From Paratinospora sagittata (lineage: Eukaryota > Streptophyta > Magnoliopsida > Ranunculales > Menispermaceae): a stretch of 64,000 bases of DNA. The notes under the pieces are model-generated. The model was given only the letters and a program-made list of their open reading frames with translations, was not told the DNA's origin and did no database searches. A program made the position numbers and the translations under genes. The stretch is taken from assembly GCA_035771175.1 (NCBI GenBank), contig CM069605.1, forward strand, positions 19,918,288 to 19,982,287. The letters are read 5' to 3'. Below, one piece after another: positions 50,753 through 63,000 of the stretch. Position 1 is the first letter of the stretch, and each line of letters begins with the position of its first letter.

Positions 50753-52844
50753 TGTGACGCCCCGAAAATTATTTCATCTAGCCCATAACCCAATTGTATT
50801 TTGCCCAAACTCTATGTGTTGCCTTGATATGTTTGGTGTTTGTTTGATGATTGTTTAATGTTTGTATAGTTAATGCTTGATAATGTATATAAATATATGT
50901 ATCATAAATTGTATATGAGTCATGTTAAATTAAAGTTTAATGCATATGTTATTATTTATGCATGGGCTCATTAAACCATGAATTGATATGGGTTAGGATT
51001 GATGGAATAAAAGGATAAATGAAATTGAAGATTTGGTGTATTAAATGGATTGGACATTTAAAATACATGTGGTTGGTATGGGTAGTATGAGACCAACACA
51101 TGTGAAGGTTGGTGCATGAAAGTGGACAAGTGTCCAATGCCCACTTGTCTTCTTCAAGGAAGTGCTAGAATGAGTGGAGGGAACCAAGGATAGGAAAACA
51201 AGGAGAGAATCAAGGAGAGAATCAAGGAGGGAATCAAGGAAGTGCTAGAAAGAGGTGAGTGGAGAGAAAAGAAAGAAGAAGAGAAAGAAAAGAAGAGAAA
51301 GGAAAGAAGAAGAGAAAGAAGGAGAGAGTTGCAGGAGTAAGAACCCTGCGAGATTTTCATCAAAGAAGTGGATCTTTGGAATTTACGGTCAGATTGAGCT
51401 CAAATTTTTTCAGCACGTTCGTAGCTTATGGTTCTTCATTCTGGTCGGTGGAGATCTTGATCAGAGGTTTCTTCTGAGAGATCTAACCTCTCAAACAAAG
51501 CTGGCCGGAAAGTCTGGATTTCTCGCACTGTTTCGCTCAAACTTATAGATCTCCTAAATCTACCGTTAGATGGTTATCAAATTTGGGTATGTAGTTTATA
51601 ACTGATATTTATACATTCTGAACGGTGGAGATCGTAATTAGAAGCTTGTGCTAAGAGATATAACCTCTGAAACAAAGCTGGTCGGAATTTCTGGGTTTCT
51701 CGTTCCGTTTCGGTAAAACTTGTAGATCTCGTCAACGTACCGTTGGATGGATATCAAATTTGAGTATGTAGTTTACAACAGATATTTCTGTATTCTGAAC
51801 GGTGGAAATATTTATACGTTAATTAGTTTGTGTGATATAGCCATCTGAGTTTGGGTATTTGCAGCAGGAAAGGAGAAACTGTCTGATTAGACACTTGCTC
51901 ATCAAAGATACATATCTTTTCGGTCCACCGTTGGATTGGGCTGATATTTGGACAGAAGGTTTGTTTCTTCACATACTTCAATCTGTACGGTTGATTTTGT
52001 GATTACATATTTCTGTTGGTATATTGATACATCTGAACAGAATAATACATGTGAAGAATTGGTAGGGTTGTTTGTATTAGACCTACATTTAGAATATGAA
52101 CTTAGACCTTTCCAAATAGCTTGCATGTCAACTATGTTGACCTAGTTGCCATTGTGGATGAACCCATGATGCAAAATCAGTGATATACATGGCTGAACAT
52201 GGCGACCTAGTGTAAATCGACAATATGGCCTAAGTATGGAAAATTTCATATTTTAGGGCTTTTGATGTTTTTGGCTTAGAATCATTGAATTGATGCAACT
52301 TATGTTTAATTAAGCATGATTAGGGTTGATTATGCTACTGATTTGGTGGTTGTGACCATATCATGGGTTAGGCCTACTTGTGATCAAGTGACCCAAATTT
52401 GGACATGTTTATGCCTAAGGAATTGAAAATCAGTATTTTTGATTAATAGAATGGTTTATGAATGAGAACTATGCATTAGAGGCCTAAGTCATGTGATTTG
52501 AGTTGAATGATGGGATTAAATGGGATTTAGGCCTATTAATTATATGTGGGCTGATTTAGGGTTGATTTGTTATGTCTATGTCAATTTTAATGGACTGTAG
52601 GGATTATGATTTTATTTATGGTTCATTTTTATGGATTATCTCTTGTCTTGGATGATTAATACGGTGGGTAGTTTTGTTTAATACCTTTTGATATCATATT
52701 GTTGTTTGGGATAAGGCTTGTAGGGTCTCAACCACCTCACGGGAGTTGAGGAGTGGTCGGAGATGCCTACGCCGGGCGTCCCGCCCCGGCATTCCGCATG
52801 CCATTCCCTGCGGGGTTGGTGATCCGGGGCACGGGGTCGCCACA
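50753..52844 (+). mobile_element. 3' LTR of nested family A element
   Basis: A 2092-bp partner of 44265-46356 at a constant offset of 6488. The only difference I noticed is g/a at 52820. It is followed directly by the TGGTT TSD and the resumed gag of the host element. Confidence 0.93.
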
Positions 52845-52849
52845 TGGTT

Positions 52850-54330
52850 GACTCGGATGGAGACCATATTCAGTGATATGAGGGCACTTTTCAAGCTTGC
52901 CAGGTTTAAGCTGATTGGCAAGGCTAACAAATGGTGGGAACGGGTGGAGCGTCTCGAGGGCGAGGTCCGGACTTGGACTAGATTCAAGGAGTTGTTCTTT
53001 GTAGAGTTCTATCCACGGGCCGAGAGGGATCAACGTCGGATCCAGTTTCTACATCTGACCCAGGGCAACATGTCCGTGAGAGAGTACGAGCAAGAGTTCA
53101 ACAGGTTGGCACTCTTCGCTCCAGAGATGGTTTCTACAGATGAGCTGAGGATGCAGAGGATACAGGATGGTTTCAGAGGTCGTATCCGTGAGGGTTTGGC
53201 ACTGGCTGGCGTGCAGACCTATGCGCAGGCTATGAGGCAGGCCGCAGATTTTGAGGCCGCAGAGGCAAATTCTCAGATGAGGTTACCTGCAGCAGTCCAG
53301 GCACCCGCAGCTCATACAGTTCACACTCAACAGGCAGGATCAGAGGCACAGTATTTCAGTGGCAGGAGAGGCCGACGCAATAAGAGGCCAAGATTCAACG
53401 GCAGTGGATATGAGGCATCTGTAGCCTCCGCTCCATTATCAGTGGTACCACCAGCTGCGGGCCACAGTGTTCAGATTTCTAGTAGATCCCAGCAGCAGCA
53501 ACAGAGTTTTGTCAGATCTGGTGGACAGCAGACAGTCAGAACCGGGTCGCAGGCTGTATCTTTTGCACCTAGAGTACCAAGGCCGATTGTGTGTTATGGT
53601 TGCGAGACTCTAGGGCATAAGAGGAACCAGTGTCCACAGAGGATGCCTTTTGGTCAGTTTAGTCCTACAGCTGCACCTACCAGAGAACAGGCCTGAGCTG
53701 TTACGCAGGCAGATCCTGAGGCTAGCAAGCAACTAATAGAAGGTTCAATCAGCATTTGCAATTTTTTGATGTATGTCTTGATTGATGCTGGTTCTACTCT
53801 GTCATTTATTTCTGGTGGTGTAGTAGATAGATTGAGATTGTCTACTGTTAGGACTAGTACGCCGTTGATTTTGAGTACGGCCGCCGGTGAGAGAATTTAC
53901 CTTAATATGGTATGTGTGGGATGCATTGTGAGATTCGAGGACCATGAGATGTCTGTTGACCTTAGATTCTTAGAGTTCGTAGAGTTTGATGCCATTTTGG
54001 GTATGGATTGGCTGGCAGCGTATCACGCTCACATTGATTGCTTCGGCAAGAGGGTTATCTTTCAAATACCCGGAGAGCAAATCTTCGTCTTTCGTGGTAG
54101 GACTGCATCGAGACCACCTACCCAGGGTAGATTAGCCACTGATGATGAGGTTGCTACGATGGCGAGTTTGACGCCAGTGGATGATGCAAGTCAGGGTATT
54201 CAGCTAGCAGACATTCCTATAGTCTGCGAGCACCCAGAGGTCTTTCCTGATGAGTTACCTGGCTTGCCGCCTAGGCGAGAGGTAGACTTTATCATTGAGT
54301 TGATGCCCGGGACTAAACCCATTTCATTCC
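52850..54330 (+). pseudogene. gag 3' part and protease of family B element
   Basis: gag resumes as …[12 protein letters not shown], exactly continuing the frame broken at 44264. Compared with the minus-strand copy, 12 bp are missing after DMRA. The capsid region is followed by a Gln-rich linker and a zinc knuckle CYGCETLGHKRNQC (about 53600-53640). A TGA at 53694-53696 replaces an Arg codon. Protease follows with [10 protein letters not shown] near 53784. Near 54327 one C is lost (atttcattcc versus atttccattcc in the sister), shifting the frame just before the reverse transcriptase. Confidence 0.88.
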
Positions 54331-57145
54331 ACCGTATCGTATGGCACCGAAAGAGTTGAATGAACTCAGAGCCCAGCTTGATGAGCTGATGGACAAGGGA
54401 TTTATTTCTCCTAGCATGTCACCTTGGGGAGCGCCTGTGTTGTTCGTCAAGAAAAAAGATGGGAGTCTTCGTTTGTGTATAGACTACCGTCAACTGAATA
54501 AGGTGACTGTGAAGAACAAATATCCACTTCCTCGTATTGATGACTTGTTTGACCAATTGATTGGGGCCAAGTTCTTTTCGAAGATTGACTTGAGGTCTGG
54601 GTACCATCAGTTGAGGATAAGAGATGAGGATGTGCCGAAAACTGCTTTTCGGACGAGGTATGGACATTACGAGTTTCTGGTAATGCCCTTCGGGTTGACT
54701 AATGCACCAGCAATGTCCATGGATCTGATGCAGAAAGTGTTCAGGCCGTACCTTGACCAGTTCATTATAGTCTTCATCGATGATATCCTAGTCTATTCTA
54801 AGACAAGAGAGGATCATGAACGTCATCTCAGAGTTACTTTGCAGACATTGTTGGAGCATAGGCTGTATGCCAAACTGAGCAAGTGTGATTTCTGGATGAC
54901 TGAGGTAAAATTCTTGGGTCATGTGGTTAGTGCAGAGGGTATTTCTGTTGATTCTGCTAAGGTTGAGGCAATCATTTATTGGCCAAGACCTACCACAGTG
55001 ACCGAGATTCGTAGCTTTCTGGGTTTGGCTGGTTATTATAGGAAGTTCGTGAAAGACTTTTCCAAGATATCGACGCCGATAACTAAGCTGACTCAGAAGA
55101 ATGTGGCCTTCACGTGGTCGGATGCCTGTGAGAGAGCTTTCAGTGAGTTAAAAAAGAGGTTGACTACAACTCCAGTGTTGATTCTTCTAGAGCCTGGGAA
55201 AGAGTTGGTAATTTATACTGATGCATCACTCTTAGGTCTGGGATGTGTACTGATGCAGGAGGGTCGAATGGTTGCATATGCATCTAGACAGCTTAAGGTG
55301 CATGAGCAGAACTACCCTGGGCATGATTTGGAGCTGGCCGCTATTGTATTTGCACTAAAGCTATGGAGGCATTACCTTTACGGTGAGAGGTTCACTTTGT
55401 TTTCCGATCACAAGAGTTTGAAGTACCTCTTTGATCAGAAGGAGCTGAATATGCGGCAGAGGAGATGGCTCGAGTTACTAAAGGATTACGATTTCTCTTT
55501 GGAATATCATCCTGTCAAAGCCAATGTTGTGGCTGATGCTTTGAGCCGTAGGCGAGCAGAGACTCAGGTGGTTGCTTTTCAGATGGCCTAGCAGTGACAT
55601 TTACTTGAGAGAGTGACTATGATGAGTACACTCTCAAACGCACCACTTACTGAGATATGTGCTCAGATGCACGTGCAGCTTGCAGATGCTCATATTCCGA
55701 GGGTTAGATATTTACAGGAACATTGTCCAGATTATGACATGTACCGTGGATACGCAGACAGTGTTGACCAGGCCGATTGGCAGATTGGTCCAGATGATGT
55801 CTTGCGGTATAGAGGGAGACTATGGATCCCATATGATGCTGAGTTGCGTGCTGAGATACTTCGAGAGGCTCACAGGTCTCAGTATACTGTTCATCCAGGG
55901 GCTACCAAGATGTACCATGACATGAAGAGATCTGTATGGTGGCACGGGATGAAGAAGAGTATTGCTGAGTATGTGAAGAGATGTGAGGTGTGTCAGCAGG
56001 TTAAGGCTGAACACCGGAACCCTGGAGGTCAGATGAAACCATTGCCCATATCCGAGTGAAAATGGGAACACGTCACAATGGATTTCATCATGGGATTGCC
56101 GAGGTCTCACGGCAGATTTGATACCATTTGGGTTGTGGTCGATAGATTGACCAAGAGTGCGCACTTCCTTCCTATGAGCGCCAGGGACTCTGTAGATAGA
56201 CTGAGCAGATTATATGTGAGAGAGATCGTGAGATTGCATGGAGTGCCCTTGTCTATCGTGTCGGATCGAGATCCACGATTTACATCGAGGTTTTGGCAGG
56301 CCTTGCAGACTCGATTTGGGACCCACCTCCGACTTAGTACAACATTTCATCCTCAGATGGACGGTCAGTCCGATTGAGTGATTCAGATGCTGGAGGATAT
56401 GCTCAGGTCTTGCATTTTAGAGTTTGGTGGTGGTTGGGGTGAGCATTTGCCCTTGTGTGAATTTGCTTACAACAACAGTTATCAGGCTAGCATCGGTATT
56501 GCACCGTATGAGGCTTTGTATGGAAGACCCTGTAAATCTCCAACTTGTTGGTACGAGGTGGGTGATACGCAGTTATGGGGCTCTGATGCAGTTGTTGAGC
56601 AGACTGAGAAAGTCAAGTTGATTCGGCAGAGGCTGAAGTCAGCTCAGGACAGGCAAAAAAGTTATTATGATAACTGATATCGGCCGTTAAAGTTTGCTGT
56701 GGGAGATCTAGTTTTGCTTAAGGTCTCGCCACTCAAAGGACAGATGAGGTTCGGTGTCAGTGGGAAACTTGCCCCTAGGTTTATTGGGCCATTTCGGATT
56801 GTTGAGAGGATTGGACCAGTAGCGTACAGGTTGACTCTACCTTCTCAGCTCGAGGGTGTTCATGATGTATTCCACGTATCGATGCTGAGGAAGTTTAATG
56901 AGGATCCATTGAAGGAGTCTTATCCCGATCCAGCTCATGTGCTTGATGTGAGTCATCTGCAAGTTGGGGAGGATACGACTTATGAGGAGTTGCCTATTCA
57001 GATTGTGGCTCGTAGGGTTCAAAAAATGAGAAATAAGGAAATCCTGCTTGTGCGAGTCAGATGGCAATTCCACGATAATGAAGAGCAAACCTGGGAGCGC
57101 GAGGACCAGATAAGGGAGCAATTCCTCGACCTCTTTACCGACTGA
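54331..57145 (+). pseudogene. pol of family B element (RT-RH-IN-chromodomain) with multiple stops
   Basis: A single frame carries reverse transcriptase (CIDYRQLN near 54477; FIDD about 54771-54786), RNase H (TDAS near 55220), the integrase zinc module (CEVCQQ near 55984), the integrase core and a chromodomain-like C terminus ending at TGA 57143-57145. Stops interrupt at 55589 (TAG), 55595 (TGA), 56057 (TGA), 56375 (TGA) and 56675 (TGA). Most are explained by CAG to TAG, TGG to TGA or CGA to TGA. The integrase catalytic triad is broken: Asp 56081 and Asp 56264 are present, but the expected Glu at 56372-56374 reads GAT (Asp) and is followed by a stop. The element is dead. Confidence 0.9.
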
Positions 57146-57202
57146 GGTTAGTTATCTTGCTTTTATTTTTGAGGACAAAAATATTCCTAAGTTGAGGAGA
57201 GT

Positions 57203-60070
57203 TGTAGCACCCATGCCTTTAGGTGACGTCATTTTGACCCATAGTGTACCCGTATACGTATGCATATGCGTATGTGTATATGTATTTTGATGCTCGAAGT
57301 ACGTAAGTTCGAGTGTCTTTACATGATTTTAGGTCATGAAGGGTCCGCATGAAATTTCGGAACCATCGGACACCCGTTCGACGTCAAAACATTTCAAAAA
57401 CGGTGTTTTGGATCCAGTGGAGCTTTCTCCATGGAGGAAGAAATTTCTGTCACAACTTACATCAATGGTTTGATCTCCTAGATCCGTTGACTGATTGGGC
57501 TGAAATTTTTTCAGCTCATTCTTATATGATAGATCTTCATTATGAACGGTGAAGATCTTGATTGGAGTTACCTACTTTGAGTTATAAGACCTCAAACACT
57601 GTTTCACGGATTCTGGGATTTTCTTACGCAGTTTTGATCAAACAGATAGATCTCACAATCCCAACGTTGGATTGAGCCTCAAGTTTACCAGAATGTTGAT
57701 AACTTACTCATTCAACGTTTGAACGGTTAAGATGTTAAAGTCGTGCGTATTTTGCAAGAAATGGATTATCTAAATGCAAGTATTGTAACAGGAAAACTGG
57801 GTTTTTGATAGTTTTGACAACTTTTAGTTGTGGGCCTAAGCTTATCTATTTAAGCAACCAAAACGTGATTTTATGCTCATTTGCTCATTTCTCAGCCAGA
57901 AAAGAGAGAAAGGAGCTGGAAAGGAGAAAAGGAGAGGAAAGTTAGGGTTTGGTGGTTTCTTTCTCAAGAACACCTTAAGGTTTGTATTTTTCCTCCATTT
58001 CTTCCTTGAATCTCTCTATTAGTTGCATGATAGCTTTATTTTGAGCATGAGGGTTTCATTTTGATGCATGCATTGTGATGAACCTTGGATGGGTGGAAGA
58101 CCAAAGTTGGAGTTGAGTCTTGCATATCACATATGTGTGATTAGAGAGTGCAAGGAGTACACTAATGGTGAAAGCCCCAATTTCTAGCAAGAAATTGGAA
58201 GGTTTAGTTCAAATGACCTATACTTAGTTTATGGCCTTAGACTTTTTCAAAATGTTTGCATGTCAACTATGTTGATCTAGTGGCCATTGTGAATGATTCC
58301 ATGATGCAAGATCAGTAAAATTCATGGTTGAACATGGTGGCCTAGTGTAAAATTGGCAATAGGGCATATGTATGAAAATTTCCAGATTTGGGGCTTTTGA
58401 TGCTCTTGATATAAAATCTGGAAAATTATGCAATGTAGGTCTAATTGGACATGAATAGAGTTTTTTGATGATTGAATTCGGTGGGTTCTCATAATGGACA
58501 CCCTAAGGTTGACTAATTTTGATCTAGGCTAAGTATTTGGTAATTTTGCATGTAATTTGGGGATTTTGCCCAAATTGGGAGTTTTCACCCAAAGCAAGTC
58601 AATTTGTGAAATTGACTTGGGGATTGTTTGATTAGACCCAAATTAAGTAGAATCATGGGTTTAAAATGTTAAAACCTATGTTAAATTGATATGACTTAGT
58701 TCATTTTGACCTTATGTTTTTATATTGGCCTAATTGGGGATTTTGACCAAGACTTAGTCAATTGATGAAATTGACTTGATGTATAGTCTAATTGACCCTA
58801 ATTATAATTGAATTTCATGTGTATTAGTGGTTGGATCATGGGATCACCCTATTACATTCAATTTAGGTCAATCTTAGTTTAATTGAGTCTAAATGATCAA
58901 GTTGGGCAATATGAAAATTGGCTCAAGGGGGTAATCAATTTAGAATCTAATTGACTTTAGATTGGGTTTGAACATGGGGTTTTGACACACTTTATGACTG
59001 ATTTTCAGTTGTGTGAACCATGTTATTTCCAGGTCTTGTGATTGATCTTGAACCCGTTTAGTCAATTGGAGAGTTTTGGCAATTGGATTGGCTAGACTTA
59101 GCCAATCAAGTACTCGTTCTTTTACTTTTGGATGATTTATATGTGGCATTGTAGTATAGAAATGTTTTAAATACTTATGTATAATGGTATGCATGTTTTA
59201 ATATTCCATGAAATTCATTTGAGCATAATTCATTGGGATGACAATTTGGGTTGAGGCCCCTAGTTGGAATTTCCTCTTTTTGGGAATTCTCGTAAGTCTA
59301 GCGGCTATCCCAGTTGTGTACCTGGCAGAGGGTTTTATGCCTTGTGTATGGGTAGGTTTGTTTAAATTAATCCTACGTGCTGCACGACCCCATAAACCCT
59401 ATTAGAATACGAGTATTGTGTGTGTGTTCGGGCGCTGTGTGTCGCGCACCAGGCGTTGAAACCCCCATGCTCAGGAGGTGTTAGGATTGCATGAGCATGA
59501 CTACAAAATGTTATGCATCGTCTTATGTATGACTTGATGCATTATGTTAGCATGTATGTAATATATTTCGTCATCATGACATCTCAACTGTTTTATGATC
59601 TTACCATGTTTTATAAATGCACGTATTTGCCACTTGTAAATAACATTCACTGAGCTGGCTGTAGCTCAAACCTCACCATCTTCTTTCAGGATCTGATAGA
59701 AAAGGAAAAGGGAAGGCTTGACTGCGGAGCGTCCCTTGTTTTTGTTTCATGTAGGTGTTGTACATTTAGTTTTGTATTTTGATAATTATGTACATGTTAA
59801 CACCTAGTAATTGTATATTTAACACATAGTTGGGATGTGTTGGGTTTTGTATCATTTTGAAGACTCTGGAATTTTATGTTTGTAAAACTTTGGAGAAGTA
59901 ATATTTTATTTCGTTATGATCATGATAGTTGGTTGTTAATGATGTACTTTCATTTCTTTTTGGGGATTCATATATGTATTTTAGGCTGACTGGACGTCGG
60001 GTGTACCGACGGAGGGTATACTCAGAGGTTCCCGTGCCGGTCATGACGTCACGTATAGTGGGTCGTGAAA
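57203..60070 (+). mobile_element. 3' LTR of family B element
   Basis: 2868 bp starting TGTAGCACCC, preceded by the polypurine-like ttgaggagagt. The end reads GGTCGTGAAA, that is, the terminal CA is mutated to AA, directly followed by the AATAT TSD. It carries the intact CACTGAG…AGCTCA motif near 59647, whereas the 5' LTR has a degenerate form there (about 43303). Confidence 0.92.
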
Positions 60071-63000
60071 AATATAGTGCACAATAACGAAACAATCAAA
60101 TAAAAAAAATATAGGAAAGATAAATGGACAAAGAGATTTAGAGTGGTACGGTACTCTTTGAACCTACGTCCACTACCTAATCACTGCGATCAAGATTTTG
60201 CAATACACTATTGGCTAGTCAACTTACGGGCGTGACTAGAAGTCGCATACAAAAGCCAACACAAAGGCTTGGCTCAAAGCCTTACACTAACCAACATAAG
60301 GGCTTGGTTGGAAAGCCACACACGCTTACCTACACAAGGGCTTGCTTAGAAAGCCATATTCTAAACTACACAAGGGCTTACCTGGAAAGTCACACTATAA
60401 CCAACTTAGGGGTGTGGTTACGAGCTATACAATAGTATGGTATATTCCCTATTGACAAACACTTCGACGATACATTAAGATTACGAATGGCGATGAGAAG
60501 CGTTCTACAACACTCTCAACAATATTAATCTTACAATATTGAGTGAAATAACTCTGCTGTTCCAACCACAATGATTTAAACGATGCAATGTGTTGAAATA
60601 TTTTTTCTCAAATATGCAATCCATTCAAATATATATGATATGAACTCAAGAATGGAATGTGCACACGTATATAGATATTAATTCTAACAATGATATGTTT
60701 AAAGCACAAGAATCAATATGAAATGATGATTAAAACTTGACGATTCTAAAATTGTAAATGATTAAGATCGAGAATCAAACAAACCAAGTGTTGATTTATG
60801 AAATTAATTCAATATAGTATAACTTTAACACATGAATCGATACCACAAGATATTTATGAAACCATTAAACAAGATACTGTGATATGACGATCAAAAAGGG
60901 TTTCACAAAGGCTATTCAAAACGAAATCAATTTTCAAGATATATGAAATTTTGGTCATTAAGCATAGGTGGAGTAAATAAGTTATCACCTAAGTCACATT
61001 CTATGGTGTTTACCATTTTATCTTTGGCTCAAGGATGTTATGCCTTAAATCATGAGCATCCGCTCTGATACCACTTGCTAGCCTAGTATTATAGTCCAAG
61101 AGGGGGGTAAATTAGACTTGGCAGATTTTTGCTTTACCTTCGCTTAATATAGTTAAACAGATATAGTGCACAATAGGTAACAATCAAAATAGAAAAAATG
61201 TAGGAAAGATAAATGGACACATAAATTTAGAGTGGTACAGTTCTCCTTGAACATATGTCCACTACCTAATCACTGCGATCAAGATTTTGCAATACAGTAT
61301 TGGCTAGTCAACTTACGGGCGTGACTAGAAGTCGTATAGAAAAGCGAACAAAAAGGCGTGGCTCAAAGCCTTACACTAACCAACATAAGGGCTTGGTTAG
61401 AAAGCCACACACGCTTAACTACAAAAGGGTTTGGCTAGAAAGCCATATTCCAGCCAACAAAAAGGCTTGCCAAGAAAGTCACACTATAACCAACTTACGG
61501 GTGTGGTTACGAGCTATACAATAGTATGGTATATTCTCGATTGACAAACACGTCAACGATACATCAAGATTACGAATTACGATGAGAAGTGTTGTACAAC
61601 ACTCTCAACAATATTAAGCTTACAATATTGAATGAATTAACACTACTATTCCAACCACAATGAATTAAATGATGTAATGTGTTCAAATAATTTTTCTCAA
61701 ATATGCAATTCATTAAAATATATATGATATGAACTCAAGAATCGAATGTGCACACGTATCTAGATATTGATTCTAACAATGAGATGTTTAAAGCACAAGA
61801 AACAATATATAATAATGATTAAAACATGACGATTCTAAAAGTGTAAATGATTAAGATCAAGAATCAAACAAACCAAGTGTTGATTTATGTAATCGATTCA
61901 ATATAGTATAATTTTAACACATGAATCAATACAACAAGATATTTATGAAACCACTAAACAAGATATTGTGATATGACGATCAAAAAGCGTTTTACAAACA
62001 CTATTCAAAACGAAATCAATTTTGTAGAAATATGAAATTTTGGTCATTAAGCGTAAGTGGAGTAAATAGGTTATCACCTAAGTCAAATTCTATGGTGTTG
62101 ACCATTTTGATCTTGGGCTCAAGGATGTTACGCCTTAAATCATGAGCATCCGCTCTAATACCACTTGGTAGCCTAGTATTGTAGTCCAAGATGGGGGGTA
62201 AATTGCACTTAGCCGATTTTTGCGTTACCCTTCGTTTAATATAGTTAAACAAACATCGTGCACAATAAGGGAACAATCAAAATAAAAAAATATAGGAAAG
62301 ATAAATTGACACAGAGATTTAGAGTGGTACGGTTCTCTTTGAACCTATGTCCACTACCTAATCACTGCGATCAAGATTTTGTAATACACTATTGGCTAGT
62401 CAACTTACGGGCGTGACTAGAAGTCGTATACAAAATCCAGCACAAAGGCTAGGCTCAAAGCCTTACCCTAACCAACATAAGGGCTTGGTTAGAAAGCCAC
62501 ACACGCTTACCTACACAAGGGCTTGGTTAGAAAGTCATATTCTAGCCTACACAAGGGCTTGCCTAAAAAGTCACACTATAACCAACTTACGTGGTGTGGT
62601 TACGAGATATACAATAGTATGGTATATTCCCTATTGACATACACGTCAACAATACATCAAGATTACGAATGACGATGAGAAGTGTTGTACAACACTCTCA
62701 ACAATATTAAGCTTACAATATTGAATGAATTAACACTACTATTCCAACCACAATGATTTAAATGAGGCAATGTGTTGAAATAATTTTTCTCAAATATGCA
62801 ATCCATTCAAATATATATGATATGTAGTCAAGAATCGAATGATGCACACGTATCTAGATACCACAAGATATTTATGAAACCATTAAACAAGATACTGTGA
62901 TATGACGATCAAAAAAGGGTTTCACAAATACTATTCAACACGAAATCAATTTTCAAGATATATGAAATTTTGGTCATTAAGCATAAGTGGAGTAAATAGG

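Larger units (their letters stand above)
44265..52844 (+). mobile_element. Nested family A chromovirus, complete ends, recent
   Basis: An 8580-bp element inserted in the gag gene of the family B element, with a perfect TSD TGGTT (44260-44264 and 52845-52849). Both LTRs are 2092 bp and, in every stretch I compared, identical except one base near the 3' end (46332 g versus 52820 a). The PBS and a polypurine tract (aaggtgggtgtga before 50753) are present. LTRs are the short form, lacking about 0.8 kb that the solo LTR at 1870 has. gag is internally deleted and pol has two in-frame TAG codons, so it is not autonomous. Confidence 0.95.
40861..60070 (+). mobile_element. Full-length family B chromovirus with nested family A element
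   Basis: Outer element of 19.2 kb, or about 10.6 kb once the nested insertion at 44265-52844 is removed. It has two LTRs of equal length (2868 bp), a PBS, a gag-pol reading through to a chromodomain-like end, a polypurine tract (ttgaggagag just before 57203) and a 5-bp TSD AATAT (40856-40860 and 60071-60075). The terminal CA of the 3' LTR has become AA. Sampled stretches of the two LTRs differ at a few percent of positions, so this is an older insertion than the nested one. The right flank continues the interrupted satellite monomer exactly (agtgcacaataa). Confidence 0.94.

Noticed and set aside
51255..51548. A 97-residue frame conserved in both LTRs of the nested element
   Set aside because: It is identical because the LTRs are nearly identical. 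It is purine-rich and has no domain.
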